DNA from: Actinernus sp. WN-2022
Lineage: Eukaryota > Cnidaria > Anthozoa > Actiniaria > Actinernidae
Length of the DNA: 64,000 bases
Reading direction: 5' to 3'
Assembly (NCBI GenBank): GCA_030867875.1
Contig: JAOWCC010000577.1
Location: 946,660 to 1,010,659, forward strand
A program made the translations under genes and the position numbers. Below are positions 1-10,234 of the stretch, one piece after another. Under the pieces are notes generated by a model. It saw only the letters and a list, made by a program, of their open reading frames with translations. It searched no databases and was not told the origin of the DNA. How positions within the stretch are numbered: position 1 is the first letter of the stretch; the number at the start of each line of letters is the position of its first letter.

Positions 1-1145
1 GATTTGTTTGGAATACGCTCCCCAGACTTCACAGTTGTACAATAAAATAGGTCGGACAAGGGAGTCGAATAATTTTAAGAGAACTTTTACTGGGGTCCCG
101 TATAGATGGTTGAAATCTTTTAAAATACTAAAAACTGCTCTTAACCTTCTGTTATAGAGATTTTCTTTGTTTACATTAAAAGATCCTGAGGGTGTGAGGA
201 TTGTTCCAAGATAAGTGTAAGATGTAGCCACGGGAACTTTATCTTTACCAAAAGTACAGTTTATATCTAATTTGCGGCCTGATTTATTGAAAACCATGAG
301 TTTTGTTTTCTTTATATTTATGTTAAGCTTCCATGTCTTACAGTAAGAATGAAGATTATTGAGATAATTCTGTAGACCTTCTTCGCTCTCTGATAGTAAC
401 AGTAAATGAGGGTCTCCCAGGGGTTTCGGGGAACAAGGGAACATGCCAAAAAATCCGTTGGGAACAGGGAACAAACTAAAAATATATCGGGGAACAAGGG
501 AACATGAATAGAGGTTTTAGGGAACAAGAGAATAATTTCCATTTTTCTAAATGGAAAAATTGACTGTTTCTCTGGAAACAATTTTGGGAACAAGGGAACA
601 AAAGGTAATTTTCGTTGGGAACAAGGGAACAAGGACCCCCCCTGGGAGACCCTCGTAAATCATCTGCGTATAATAAGCAATTAAGTTTCGAATCTTCTAA
701 CATAATGGGATCACAAGCTTGGCTGAACATATCGGAATGTCATTCACGAAAATATTGAAGAGATTAGGGCTTAAATTACAGCCTTGTTTTACCCCAACAA
801 AAGAATCGAAGTAAGCAGTTAGTCCTTCAGTTGTTTTGACACAAGATCTCACATTTTGATACATGCCAATGATTATTGCTAATAACTTCTTACTTATCCC
901 AAGTTTAACCAATTTATAGAATAGACCATTTCTCCATATCGAGTTGTAAGCATTTTTAAAATCAACGAAACAAGTATACGGTTTTTTGCCTTGTTTGAAA
1001 TATGAATCCATAATGTTTTAACCACGAATATGTGGTCAGAGGTTCTATATCCTTTGCGAAAACCAATTTGATTTGGTTTAATGATGTTATTGCTTTCTAA
1101 ATAGTCTGTTAAGCGAGAGTTCAGTGCAAGCGTAAAAAATTACCT
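1..1145 (-). pseudogene. LINE reverse-transcriptase fragment, interrupted and frameshifted
   Basis: The minus strand encodes the palm and thumb part of a non-LTR reverse transcriptase. Visible blocks are a FRKGYRTSDHIF segment near 1030-1060, TCFVDFKNAYNSIW near 930-975 (the first catalytic Asp block), VKQGCNLSPNLFNIFVND near 745-800, and the LLYADD catalytic box near 661-680. After a 247-bp insertion (408-654) the frame resumes with the region after the catalytic box, and it ends at the window edge in DSLVRPILLYNCEVWGAY, the start of the LINE C-terminal region. A one-base shift near 1012-1016 separates the first block from the rest. The fragment is therefore a relic. It resembles the C-terminal part of the neighbouring 829-codon frame closely enough to be the same LINE family. 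Clade assignment is tentative. Confidence 0.85.
408..654. mobile_element. MITE with 14-bp TIRs and GGGAACA repeats
   Basis: This 247-bp element starts GAGGGTCTCCCAGG and ends with the exact inverted complement CCTGGGAGACCCTC. It is flanked by the 6-bp direct repeat GTAAAT (402-407 and 655-660), which looks like a target-site duplication. The interior has about six copies of GGGAACA(A)GGGAACA separated by AT-rich spacers. It has no coding capacity. It sits in the LINE reverse transcriptase just after the YADD box. Confidence 0.8.
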
Positions 1146-1159
1146 AAACAGCTATTTAC

Positions 1160-1331
1160 TGTGATGCCAACAACAACAACAACAATTTATTAGCATTCCC
1201 ATGTACATAAATGGTATTGCCACTACATTACATAAAAATTATGTAATTATATATATAATAAATGTATTCATAAACTAATTACAATAATAATATAATAAAT
1301 GATTGAACAAGAGTAATTGTTTCAGTTTATT
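1160..1331 (-). mobile_element. LINE 3' untranslated end with (TTG)n tail
   Basis: Read on the minus strand, an AT-rich stretch ends in GGGAATGCTAATAAA followed by five TTG units (plus-strand CAA units at about 1164-1181). A short microsatellite tail instead of poly(A) is typical of several LINE clades. The position fits the 3' end of the LINE whose stop codon is at 1477-1479, with a MITE lying between stop and tail. Assignment to that LINE is inference. Confidence 0.55.
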
Positions 1332-1477
1332 ATTGCTGGTTTTCACTCAATCCCCAGAGATTCAAATGACAAAGGGCATGGCGGCCATGTTGGAGCCCCA
1401 ACAAAAGAAGCTAACGAGGAATCTATTGTTTAAGGGCACCAACATGGCGGCTATGACGTCAAGTGAAAACCAGCAAT
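1332..1477. mobile_element. Palindromic MITE (ATTGCTGGTTTTCACT ends)
   Basis: The 146-bp element has 16-bp perfect inverted ends, ATTGCTGGTTTTCACT and AGTGAAAACCAGCAAT. It also has an inner inverted pair around the ATGGCGGCCATGTTGG and CCAACATGGCGGCTAT motifs, so most of it can fold back. Its right end abuts the stop codon of the minus-strand LINE frame. No clear target duplication was found. Confidence 0.7.
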
Positions 1478-3966
1478 TAAACTGTTTTTGGTGTAATTAA
1501 CCGATTCCGTAACTGAAAGGCTTCAAAAATGAAATGTCCAGTTTTTTTGCAAATAAGAGGGTCAATATTGTTGAATAAAAATAGGGTCTTTTCTTTGATA
1601 TCTAAGTTTCTAAAGTGTTTATATTTCTGACATATGTCTTCAAATAATTGGTTTCTAATTCTATTATATAGGTCACAGTGAAATATGAAGTGCATTTCAT
1701 TCTCAATATAGTTTGATTGACATTGTTGGCATGTTCTTAGCTCGAGGGGGATTCTAGGGTTGGAGTGTCTACCGGTTTCTATTCTGAGGTTGTGATTACC
1801 ACATCTTAATTTCGTAAGCATTCTTCTATGCTCCGTATTCTTCATTTGGTTAAAATATATAGAGCTGCTGGTATCATGCTTGAATAGCGAGTAAAATTCG
1901 AGTTTTCTGTTTATTTCGATGAGTTTTAATTGATGTAATTTTGATTCATGAATAATGTTTTGCGTTACTTTAGTTATACATTTTGTTGTATATTGTTCGA
2001 TGTTATGTTCTTGTCCATTATCAAGTGCGTCGAATAAGTTTAAAATTTTATTTATTGATAACATAAAACTTGTTTTATAGGAGGATGCTAAATCATTTGA
2101 GATAAGAAGACACTGTTTAGCGATGCTATTATCAGGAAGTTGTTTGAGATGTAACCAAAAATGTAACATATTGCGATAAATTGTAGATTTCAAAGACAGT
2201 CTACCTACCTCATTACGAGATGCTACATTGGGCGCTCTTTTATTTAATCCTAGATAATATTTAAAGAATTGGGTGTGGAGTCGTTCGATTGGGTCTGATT
2301 CCCATTTATGAAAATTCATACCATCATAAGCACCCCAAATTTCAGAGTTATATAATAAGATAGGTGCAAATAAGCTATCAAAAAGCTTTTTAACAGCTTT
2401 TCTAATTTCAGAGTTCGATATTAACTTATCTAAATCGGTACTGATATGGTCAAGTGGGTCAGTTTTTTTAACAGTATCGCTTATATTCTGATGGGTTTGT
2501 GAATAGTGTTTTTCGTCTATGCTCGAGTGCAAAACACTAAAATGGTTATATAGGTCATTTAGAGGGATAGGTTGATTAGGAGGATTATTGTTTACGTTGT
2601 TTAATGACTTAAGTTTGGACCAAAATTGTTTTGGGTCTTTCTCTCTAATTAATGAATGAATATTACCATCAGAAAATTTCATCTTTTTATGTCGTAATAA
2701 GTTTTTGTACTGTTTATTAATATCATGGTATTCTTTCCTTATATGATTATCTAAAGGAGATTTATGTAGCTTATTTGCAGTCCTTTTATATATTAGGCGC
2801 AGGTCTTTACAGTCTTTGTCAAACCATGCTTGGGACGATCGTGTATTACTATTATATTTAACACGTACTAGTTGTAAAGATGTTTTAGCCGCAGACTCAA
2901 TGATGTTATTAAATTGGGAGACTGCATTATTCACAACATTAGAAGTGTAACTAAAATTTGTGTTCTCGAAATCACGAATCTTTTGCTGTATGTCAGGAGA
3001 TTGCAAAGATTCAATGAACTTATCTTTAGAGTCAGAGTTCCATATAAATTGTGTAGGAAGATCGAATAAGACTACTTTATTATTTTCGATAACCGGAGGC
3101 GGTAATGACGTTTTCAGCCAACTAATGAGTTGAGAATGGTCTGATAAGAATGTGGGTTGTTTCACAGTAAAACTGTCAAATGCATTAAGTAAGTCATGAC
3201 TTACTATGAAGTAATCCACTGTGCTAAATCCTTTTTGGCTGTTAAAAGTTAATCTCCCAAGGGAATCGCCTCTTATTCTTCCATTTAGAATCCGTAAGTC
3301 TAAGGATTTGCATATTTCTAATAATGATTTCCCATGGTTGTTGATGTGACTGTCTAATTTTTTTCTAGGACATATGTGTTTCTGTATGGGAAGACAGTCC
3401 CCTGGAATATATAGTGAATTGTCTGCATTTATAAAATCATCAGCATTACCAGTACGAGCGTTAAAGTCCCCGGCTATTATAACAGATCCCTCTCTCTGAA
3501 ATTGGTTTATGTGGTTTTCTAAATTTGAAAAAACGTCGGGGTTATGGTATGGAGAATCATACGGGGGTATATAACAAGCACATAAGAAAATATCATCAGT
3601 TAAGTGAAAGAATGTCTTATCAAGTTTACACCAAATATAATCGGAAGAGTTGTTAATCAAAGTTACACCTTTTTTAAGATAGGATGCAATAGCAATCAAT
3701 ACACCTCCTGAGAACCTACCAGATTTTCTAGTATTCATTTTTTTAGGAGGGTTAATGGCAATGATATCAAAACCTGGGAGGTCTATAATTTCGTGCCCCC
3801 AAATTTCTGAAAAGATTATAAGATCACAGTTTTTAATGTTATTTAAAAAATCATTATTACTCAATTTAGTTTCAGAACTAGACCTTTTTCCGAGTCCGTT
3901 AATGTTCCAACAACTCAGCTTTAAAAGATGTGGTAACACAGGTGTTTTAGACCCGTGAAAACACAT
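1477..3966 (-). CDS. LINE ORF2-like frame, endonuclease plus C-terminus, RT core deleted
   Basis: This is an uninterrupted 829-codon frame. Residues about 15-285 form an APE-type endonuclease (EEP superfamily): LSCWNINGL at the N-terminus, IIFSEIW, a VIIAGDFNARTG block (catalytic Asp/Asn), and a C-terminal STVDYFIVS...LSDHSQL block (catalytic Asp/His). A basic linker follows (about 290-520). At about residue 530 (near 2381-2400) the frame jumps from the pre-RT segment SEIRKAVKKL straight to FDSLFAPILLYNSEIWGAY, which normally follows the RT thumb. About 400-450 residues, including all RT catalytic blocks, are missing without loss of frame. The last 280 residues match LINE C-terminal regions and include a CQQC...H...C zinc-knuckle-like cluster. 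The product cannot copy RNA by itself but might nick DNA if expressed. Whether it is expressed is unknown. Confidence 0.88.
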   Translation of the reverse strand: MCFHGSKTPVLPHLLKLSCWNINGLGKRSSSETKLSNNDFLNNIKNCDLIIFSEIWGHEIIDLPGFDIIAINPPKKMNTRKSGRFSGGVLIAIASYLKKGVTLINNSSDYIWCKLDKTFFHLTDDIFLCACYIPPYDSPYHNPDVFSNLENHINQFQREGSVIIAGDFNARTGNADDFINADNSLYIPGDCLPIQKHICPRKKLDSHINNHGKSLLEICKSLDLRILNGRIRGDSLGRLTFNSQKGFSTVDYFIVSHDLLNAFDSFTVKQPTFLSDHSQLISWLKTSLPPPVIENNKVVLFDLPTQFIWNSDSKDKFIESLQSPDIQQKIRDFENTNFSYTSNVVNNAVSQFNNIIESAAKTSLQLVRVKYNSNTRSSQAWFDKDCKDLRLIYKRTANKLHKSPLDNHIRKEYHDINKQYKNLLRHKKMKFSDGNIHSLIREKDPKQFWSKLKSLNNVNNNPPNQPIPLNDLYNHFSVLHSSIDEKHYSQTHQNISDTVKKTDPLDHISTDLDKLISNSEIRKAVKKLFDSLFAPILLYNSEIWGAYDGMNFHKWESDPIERLHTQFFKYYLGLNKRAPNVASRNEVGRLSLKSTIYRNMLHFWLHLKQLPDNSIAKQCLLISNDLASSYKTSFMLSINKILNLFDALDNGQEHNIEQYTTKCITKVTQNIIHESKLHQLKLIEINRKLEFYSLFKHDTSSSIYFNQMKNTEHRRMLTKLRCGNHNLRIETGRHSNPRIPLELRTCQQCQSNYIENEMHFIFHCDLYNRIRNQLFEDICQKYKHFRNLDIKEKTLFLFNNIDPLICKKTGHFIFEAFQLRNRLITPKTV

Positions 3967-4490
3967 ATTAAATGTATAAGACTATAAATAGACTAGAACA
4001 AAAGAAATGAAAGGAAGAATTAAGAAATAATATAGTTGATTTGGTAGTTATGCCTGACGAATCATTTCATATATTTGAAATAATTTCATTATGATACCGT
4101 TATCCATATTAGGAAGCACTTGGTCTTGTTCCTTTCCCTTAACCACAGCGTCAGCATACGAACGCGAATCTCGGTGGAATACAGATGGAGAAGAGGGTTG
4201 TGTTGGTCTCACTACAGTATGATGAGAAGGAATAGATGGGTGTAGGTCAGTGCTATTAAAGGGATCTTGCATTGGATGATGGTAGATTTGTTTGGGCAAA
4301 GCCTCTTTGAGTTAATGAATTTTCCATTTGAGTCCATTAAAAGAATAACATCAGCTTTGTTATCACTTCTATGGTAATTTGTTGGTTGTTTCCGTTGATT
4401 GCGTAAGATGTCTTCTGGTATGGTATCGTCAGTGCTGATTACGTTCGAACGTTGCGGGACGTTGCTTGCTTTATTTACCCTCGGTAATTA
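3967..4490 (-). pseudogene. LINE ORF1 remnant, possible SGNH-type esterase start
   Basis: Upstream of the endonuclease frame on the same strand are decayed pieces of a first LINE frame. One piece reads DVILLMDSNGKFIN near 4310-4350 and resembles the first block of the SGNH/GDSL-like esterase domain found in some LINE ORF1 proteins. A second, in another frame (4048-4299, 83 codons), contains SRSYADAVVKG and a Pro/Ser/His-rich stretch. A deletion and frameshift separate them. The esterase assignment rests on one short block and is tentative. Confidence 0.5.
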
Positions 4491-4800
4491 TATATAGCAC
4501 ACTGGGTGCTAGTTTGACCGAGCCAATAATTAATGAAAATATAATGAGAGAGCCACATAATTAGAGAAAAAAGGATTATAAATGACTGATATGGTCAATG
4601 GCGTATTTGTATTGTAAATGTACCTGTATCCTTTCGAGTATTAACACATGTACGTAGTTAGGCATTTACAAATAAAAACGCACACAAAAAAAATCCTACA
4701 AGCAAATCATGGCGGAAAAACAAATCCTACACAGCCTCTGGCGAAAAAATAATATCCTGCACAAAAAATATCACCCCCCCCCCCTCAAATATCTAATGGT
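4491..4800. other. Low-complexity intergenic stretch
   Basis: This stretch is AT-rich with A-runs and a C-run near 4770-4780. AATCCTA and similar short phrases repeat. No gene, inverted repeat or recognisable element was seen. Confidence 0.5.
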
Positions 4801-4807
4801 CCGTCCC

Positions 4808-5160
4808 TTAGATAGATAGATAGATAGATGTGTGTTTATTGGCACCATATACAAAATGTACATAGGTCTCAGACCTGCTGAGAAAGCTAACAAACGTAAG
4901 GTAAGATACAGGTATAGGAGTATATGTGTTAAATGTAGTTATTTTAACTATTATTTTTGCGTTTTTTGAAGCAGTCATGTATATATTTACAAACTTCTTT
5001 TTGTAATAATAAAGGCGGATCTATTAGTAAATTAAAAACTACATTTTCGTCCCTTATACATTTTCATTTCTCGTACAGATTCTGGACGGGAAATACTGAT
5101 TGGTCAATTAGCTGTCATCGCTGTCATGTGCAAAGCATTGTGAAGGACAGTTAATCGAAA
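4808..5160 (-). mobile_element. 5'-truncated LINE 3' end with (CTAT)n tail
   Basis: On the minus strand a short frame ends in VFNLLIDPPLLLQKEVCKYI followed by HDCFKKRKNNS and a stop, resembling the extreme C-terminus of the LINE at 1477-3966. It is followed by a 3' region ending GGTGCCAATAAACACACAT and then CTAT repeats (plus-strand TAGA, 4808-4828). A microsatellite tail directly after an AATAAA-like signal is a LINE hallmark. Confidence 0.65.
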
Positions 5161-5276
5161 CTAAATACACTGGGAATTAAAAGCCATCTCCCTCTACGAT
5201 CTACGAGTACATGAACTGATGAAGAAAAAACTGAGCGGGGACTGAGCGACTTTATAGAGCGGCACCAACAAAACCT

Positions 5277-5366
5277 GGATCGGATCGGACCGGATCGGAT
5301 CGGATCGGACCGGATCGGATCGGATCGGACCGGATCGGACCGGATCGGATCGGACCGGATCGGATC
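5277..5366. repeat. GGATC/GGACC pentamer array
   Basis: About 18 units of a 5-bp repeat alternate between CGGAT and CGGAC variants. The array is uninterrupted and GC-rich against an AT-rich background. Confidence 0.95.
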
Positions 5367-6281
5367 ACATTTACGGTTGAATTATATTTTTCCCGCCACA
5401 ACAATTACGACCCGTTTCGTTTATATATCACGTCAGTTTTATTTTTTTGCTTTGACAGCTAAGTATAAAATACATATGTTTGTCTTTATATTTTGCCCTT
5501 TGACAGTCATTTCCTCCGGCATTTCCCCCGAATTTCAAGTGAAACCTTTCGTGATGTGAGTCAGTAGTTCAATTCTATAAAGCTTAGTCTGGCGTGTCGA
5601 TTTCATTGACACAAAAATTATAATGCGACCTAAACATTTTTCGAAGGCTATGAAAGGCCTCCAAACAGTTTAATTCTTCCACACAAAAAAGAGAAAATCA
5701 TGGATAATACACAATATTATCTTCCCTGAACTGGTTCCCTTTTTGTTTGGCCGTTTCCTAGCCCTGCTAAACTCGAGTACTCGTTTGAATACAACCTCCC
5801 CGCTTTTGCTGTCTAGACCACAGGTACCCCAGGCTCATTATGCGTAAAACCGTTATTTCCCGGATATTTGAAATTACAGTAAATGTATGGAGTTTTAGTT
5901 CGAACGCCCGTTTGCTCTAAAATAAAATTCAACAAATCGTCAAAATAGTCTTACCTGTCTCTTGTGTGTTCCTTTCAGTTTCTGTGAAGTTTCAAGCCAT
6001 TCCGTTCAATATTGAGTGAGTTTAGGAATTTTTCTTCCCTTAGTATAATTATTGGGAAGGTAGCAAACTCGAGGCCGATCAGCCGCCGATCAGCTCCAGA
6101 AAATCGCCTCGAATTCCCACAAAAATCCCCTACATCGCCAAAATTCCTTCAAATAACGGTTGCCCAAACACAGGTCCTTCACCACACTCAGCTTCCCTTT
6201 CACTGGTTTACTTTAACGGGAGAAAAGTGCCACGTAGTTTGCAGTTTTCGGGTTTCGCGGATGTTCTTGTCCATCTGACCG
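5367..6281. other. Intergenic stretch without recognised gene
   Basis: Only short unrelated frames are present. No splice-supported exon, TIR pair or RNA gene was recognised. Confidence 0.4.
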
Positions 6282-6367
6282 ACAACGAGGCGACAAACAG
6301 TAGACCGTCCCCTACCACGTCAATTCGATCTTGCTAGCAACGAGGCGACAAAAAGTAGACCGTCCCT
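6282..6367. repeat. 30-bp direct repeat pair
   Basis: CAACGAGGCGACAAA followed by a shared AGTAGACCGTCCC occurs at about 6282-6311 and again at about 6337-6366, separated by 25 bp of unrelated sequence. Confidence 0.8.
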
Positions 6368-6473
6368 ATCCCAGTGAATTTGACACTCCGTTGTGCCATT
6401 GTTTCATCTACCAATCGGAATCGATGTAAAAATACGGTTTGTTACCCAAAAGTTCACGGGCTCAGACCTAATA

Positions 6474-8699
6474 CAGAGGAGGGTGATCACGCGTCGCAAA
6501 GGATCATGGTTGAAATTGATTTTTCAAGTCAGTCGTCACATGCAGTCGATGTGTGCGGAGCTCTAGCATTTGGTGTCTTTTTGAGTTTCTCACGTTCATT
6601 TTTCTTAGCCAGAGTATCCAGTCCTCCTTAAACTCACTCATGTAACCGAAGGTGAGATAAACTTTCATCTTCGCTTAATTCCACTGCGTTTTTATTGCTT
6701 CAAATAACGGCTTCATTCGAGTTTTCGGGAAGTTTTGTAGTGCTCTTTCACGAGTGAGTCTCCCCTTTTGCGTAGGTGCGAGAATTTAGCCAAAAATGAC
6801 AACCTATAGTTTCTCGTTTGCCTCCCATATCCTTTGGAATGTTGATTACAGTGAACGAGCTACGTTTTTGCCGAGAAACCATGGCGGTACCGCGAGGTAA
6901 ACACACACAAAAGCTACCTTGAGACTGCTAAATTTTCGGCGATTTTCGTTTCTAATTTAACCTATCATTGACCAGTTTACTTTGATTGCTATTAGTCGTA
7001 TAACGAAGAGGGCTATTGCCAATGTTTTTCTTTCTTCGTGTCTTTAGTAGTTGTGACAGTTCCTTTCGAGTTTCACTATTTTCCCTGAAAATCGACTGAA
7101 CATGTCCGTTGTTGACAAGCCTACTATCGGCCAGAAAAACCCACTATCGGCCAAGCAATACCTATTATCGGCCACTCGATGTTTGTTCGCTTTTATATAA
7201 CCATAGAAAACCTTTAGAACGTGTTTGGATTGAGGTTAGAGTTATTCAGCGACTATTTAGGCCTGTAAAACGTACTTTATTTTGGGAAAGTGTGGCAGGA
7301 TTAATGCCTTGTAAGCTCATGATCAAAGGGACATCCCCATAGGACAGATAAGGTATTTATTAGGTGTCCAGGAGATTCATTATATGCGAATGCCGAGCTC
7401 TTTTTCATGTATTTATTTATTTTAGACTATGGAGCAATGCAACATGATGCACTAGAATGCAATATAATGCACAAATTAACAGTACAATTTCAAGTACCCA
7501 TCTTGGAAGGAGGTTAGAGATTTCCAGAAGAATATATGTATATGTATGTTTTGTACTAAACAAAGGTAATGTATCATGGAAAATACCATAAATCTAGAAA
7601 CATTAATATTAAATTTAATAGATTACATGTATATACAGTTTGTGTTCTTACTATCTTTTTTTTTTTTTTTGGGGGGGGGTCAATAAAGGTTTGAGCAATT
7701 TTATAGGGGGTCATCTAAGTTTTAATTTCATTTGAGGGGGGGGGGGGTGGGCTTTTTTATTTATATTTAAATAGCATTTTCCCTTTACAGTCCATACTTA
7801 GTGTTTGTTTGATACAGAACTGACTTAATAAAACATCAGTGTTTGTATATTTGATACAACACTAAATTATAAAACATCAGTGTTGTATCGGATATACAGA
7901 TACTGTTGATTAATAAAACATCAATGGCCATATCACTGATACAGATGCTGTTGTTTTAATAATTGTCAGTTCTGTAACCAACAAGCACTATGCTAGTGTC
8001 TGTTGGTGGGAGGTTTCAACTGGTCACTGACTTTCCCTATCCCAGTTTCATACGAAATGTCCATGTACAATTTCTCTATTCATGCATAGACTGTCCAATC
8101 AATGTGGGAGCTGTTTTTGTGCATACTGTGCATGACTGGTAAACCATAGAGCTGAACTCAATTTTTACATTTTCCATCAAAATTTAATGTATTTTTTTGT
8201 GGTTCCAGAAAATATCCATACCCCTCTCATGGAAGGGATTTATCTTTAGACCCCCACCCCAGGATGGCTGCAGAAAATGCAAAATTGCAAGAAAACGGTG
8301 AGAGGTTCAAGGGGGTACTTGTGGTTTAAATTGTTTAACATGGACTAAAGCATTGATATATGAAAAATGAAATAGGTTTCCTTAATCGTTTCCTTAGATA
8401 TGGAAGGATGAAAATGGGCTAAATCTTCATTTTACGAAATCAAGAAAAATATGAAGGCTTCACTTTCACAAATAAAAAATACCAGTAATCCCTCTTACCT
8501 TGAAGTGATAATTCACATGGCTGCTGTTCTGATAATATTCTGTCAATATACATCCACTTCAGCTTCTAAACTCCAATATTCTGGACGCACATAGCAATAT
8601 TTTCCCCTTTCATGGATATTCTCGAGGCAAAACTCAGACAAAATTTCCCTTGTTCTGATTGGCTGAAAAAGTCCCGTGACGCGTGATCACCCTCCTCTG
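6474..8699. repeat. Inverted repeat pair bounding 2.2 kb, possible DNA element
   Basis: Perfect 22-bp inverted copies containing GAGGAGGGTGATCACGCGTC lie at 6474-6495 and 8678-8699. The interior is non-coding. It includes three TATCGGCCA copies (7121-7173), homopolymer G and T runs (7650-7750), and three AATAAAACATCA repeats (7830-7925). No target duplication is clear, so this may be a decayed transposon or two independent repeat copies in opposite orientation. Confidence 0.45.
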
Positions 8700-9040
8700 G
8701 AACTAACCCTAACCTCACGGCGAACATGTAATTATACTAAATACTTAAGTTAAACTTTAGGCTTAGTTGCAGAATACCCCCTCCACTCAAAAGATCGCTT
8801 GAAAACTGCACTAAATTCTCCACTTTAGTTCAGGTGTATTTAGACTCGTTCTATGAATGATTTTGGGTCGAAATGGTTAGGTTTTTTCTATTATTTCAGG
8901 GTTAGGTTTTTAGAAGGTTTGTATGAAAAAGTTGAGAAATGAATTATTAATTAACCAAAGGAGGGGGTATTCTGCAATTACTCCAAACTTTATTACTACT
9001 ATACTCGAGTACATAAGAAGTGGTCGAACATGTATTGACC

Positions 9041-9162
9041 ATGGATCGAATGAACTCAACATGGATCGAATGAACTCAACATGGATCGAATAAACCTGGA
9101 TCGAATGAACTCAACATGGATCGAATGAACCTGGATCGAATGAACTGTGGATCGAATAAACC
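9041..9162. repeat. GGATCGAATGAAC minisatellite
   Basis: About seven imperfect units, the longest being ATGGATCGAATGAACTCAAC (20 bp). Shorter units lack the CTCAAC part. The array lies about 650-780 bp upstream of the POLR2B start codon. Confidence 0.9.
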
Positions 9163-9382
9163 GGATACCAATAGGCGGACGTAAAATTCAAGATTCGGAG
9201 TCCCAAAAAATAAGGCTTCCCGTCGTCGCATTGAAAAACGGTTTGAACTGGTAATAATATAGCAACTCTACTTTATGAATATGAGAAAACATTCATATGC
9301 CAAAATTTGATCATAGTGGCACTTTAAAGAATGCCAATCAGGATTAATGCTTTGCGAGCCCGTGTTTACATTTGAAGAATAG

Positions 9383-9439
9383 AAAACCGTTACAATCGCC
9401 ATTTTCGTACAGTGCGAAAATGGTGATTGTAACGGTTTT
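9383..9439. repeat. 25-bp-arm hairpin upstream of POLR2B
   Basis: AAAACCGTTACAATCGCC pairs with GGTGATTGTAACGGTTTT. The full arms are 25 bp with one mismatch and a 7-base loop. It could be a miniature foldback element or a regulatory palindrome; the sequence alone does not decide. Confidence 0.85.
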
Positions 9440-9453
9440 ATTAGCCTGCGTAC

Positions 9454-9540
9454 AGCATTCCCTACTTGAGGGAGAACGGCGATTTTATCGGGAGAAACGG
9501 AAACGATGAAATCGCCGTTCTTCCTCAAGTAGGGGATGCT
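9454..9540. repeat. 32-bp-arm hairpin upstream of POLR2B
   Basis: The arms AGCATTCCCTACTTGAGG... and ...CCTCAAGTAGGGGATGCT are 32 bp long with two mismatches, around a 23-base loop. The hairpin lies 15 bp after the preceding one. The pair may be one compound foldback element. Confidence 0.85.
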
Positions 9541-9816
9541 TTAAACCTCGAGAACGCGTTGTTTGATTAGAAATACCGTGAACACCCCTGGGAACGAGGT
9601 TGGGACTGACCGAGAAGACCTGGTCACGAGGTTTTGTTGGTCCGACGAAGCGCGAAGTAGACTGGGCCTTGGCTGGCTCAGCAGTAATGGCTGACCATGC
9701 CGAAGGGACTAATTGAGTGTGTACTTAAATCCTTTTCCATCAGTCTTCCTCCCAAGCTTTCAGCTTTTGAGACATTATATATTGGTAGATAAAGTCCATA
9801 TTTATAATCTGAAGTC
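9541..9816 (+). promoter_or_regulatory. Presumed POLR2B promoter and 5' UTR region
   Basis: This segment immediately precedes the POLR2B ATG. It has no convincing TATA box at a sensible distance. The start context GAAGTCATGAG has a purine at -3, acceptable for a start codon. The transcription start site cannot be read from sequence. The call rests only on position. Confidence 0.4.
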
Positions 9817-9844
9817 ATGAGTAACATGTACGATCCCGATGATG
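9817..9844 (+). CDS. POLR2B: POLR2B exon 1
   Basis: The exon encodes MSNMYDPDD plus one base of the next Asp codon (phase 1). The ATG at 9817 was chosen because the frame is in register with the conserved exon 2 and the acidic N-terminus matches RPB2 proteins. A second in-frame ATG at 9826 would shorten the protein by three residues. The donor is GATG|GTAAGT. Confidence 0.85.
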
Positions 9845-9960
9845 GTAAGTTTTCGTCTAAAATCTGTCCGTAAGTTCATGTTTTGTTTCTGTCAAATTGC
9901 TGCAGAAAGAATCCCTTCCAAATCTTTAATGATCTAGCAATTGTTTAATGGTACTTTTAG

Positions 9961-10187
9961 ATGCAGGCTACGGAGAAGACGAAGGAGAAGACATCACACC
10001 AGATCTGTGGCAAGAAGCCTGCTGGATTGTCATCAGCTCCTATTTTGACGAGAAAGGTCTCGTACGACAACAGTTGGATTCCTTTGATGAATTCATTCAG
10101 ATGTCGGTTCAGAGAATCGTCGAGGATTCACCTGAGATTGATCTGCAAGCCGAATCACAGCACATGACAGCTGATACAGAAACTCCG
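9961..10187 (+). CDS. POLR2B: POLR2B exon 2
   Basis: It encodes about residues 10-85. An acidic start (GYGEDEGED) is followed by the near-invariant [20 protein letters not shown] and [20 protein letters not shown], the N-terminal part of the RPB2 protrusion. The exon ends TETP in phase 0 at CCG|GTAGGC. The acceptor is GTACTTTTAG. Confidence 0.97.
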
Positions 10188-10234
10188 GTAGGCAATTTAA
10201 AAATTACTTTTTTTTTTTTACTTTTTTTTACTTT

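Noticed and set aside
318..632. 104-codon minus-strand frame rich in FPxF repeats
   Set aside because: It is the translation of the GGGAACA repeats in the 408-654 element plus flanking LINE sequence.
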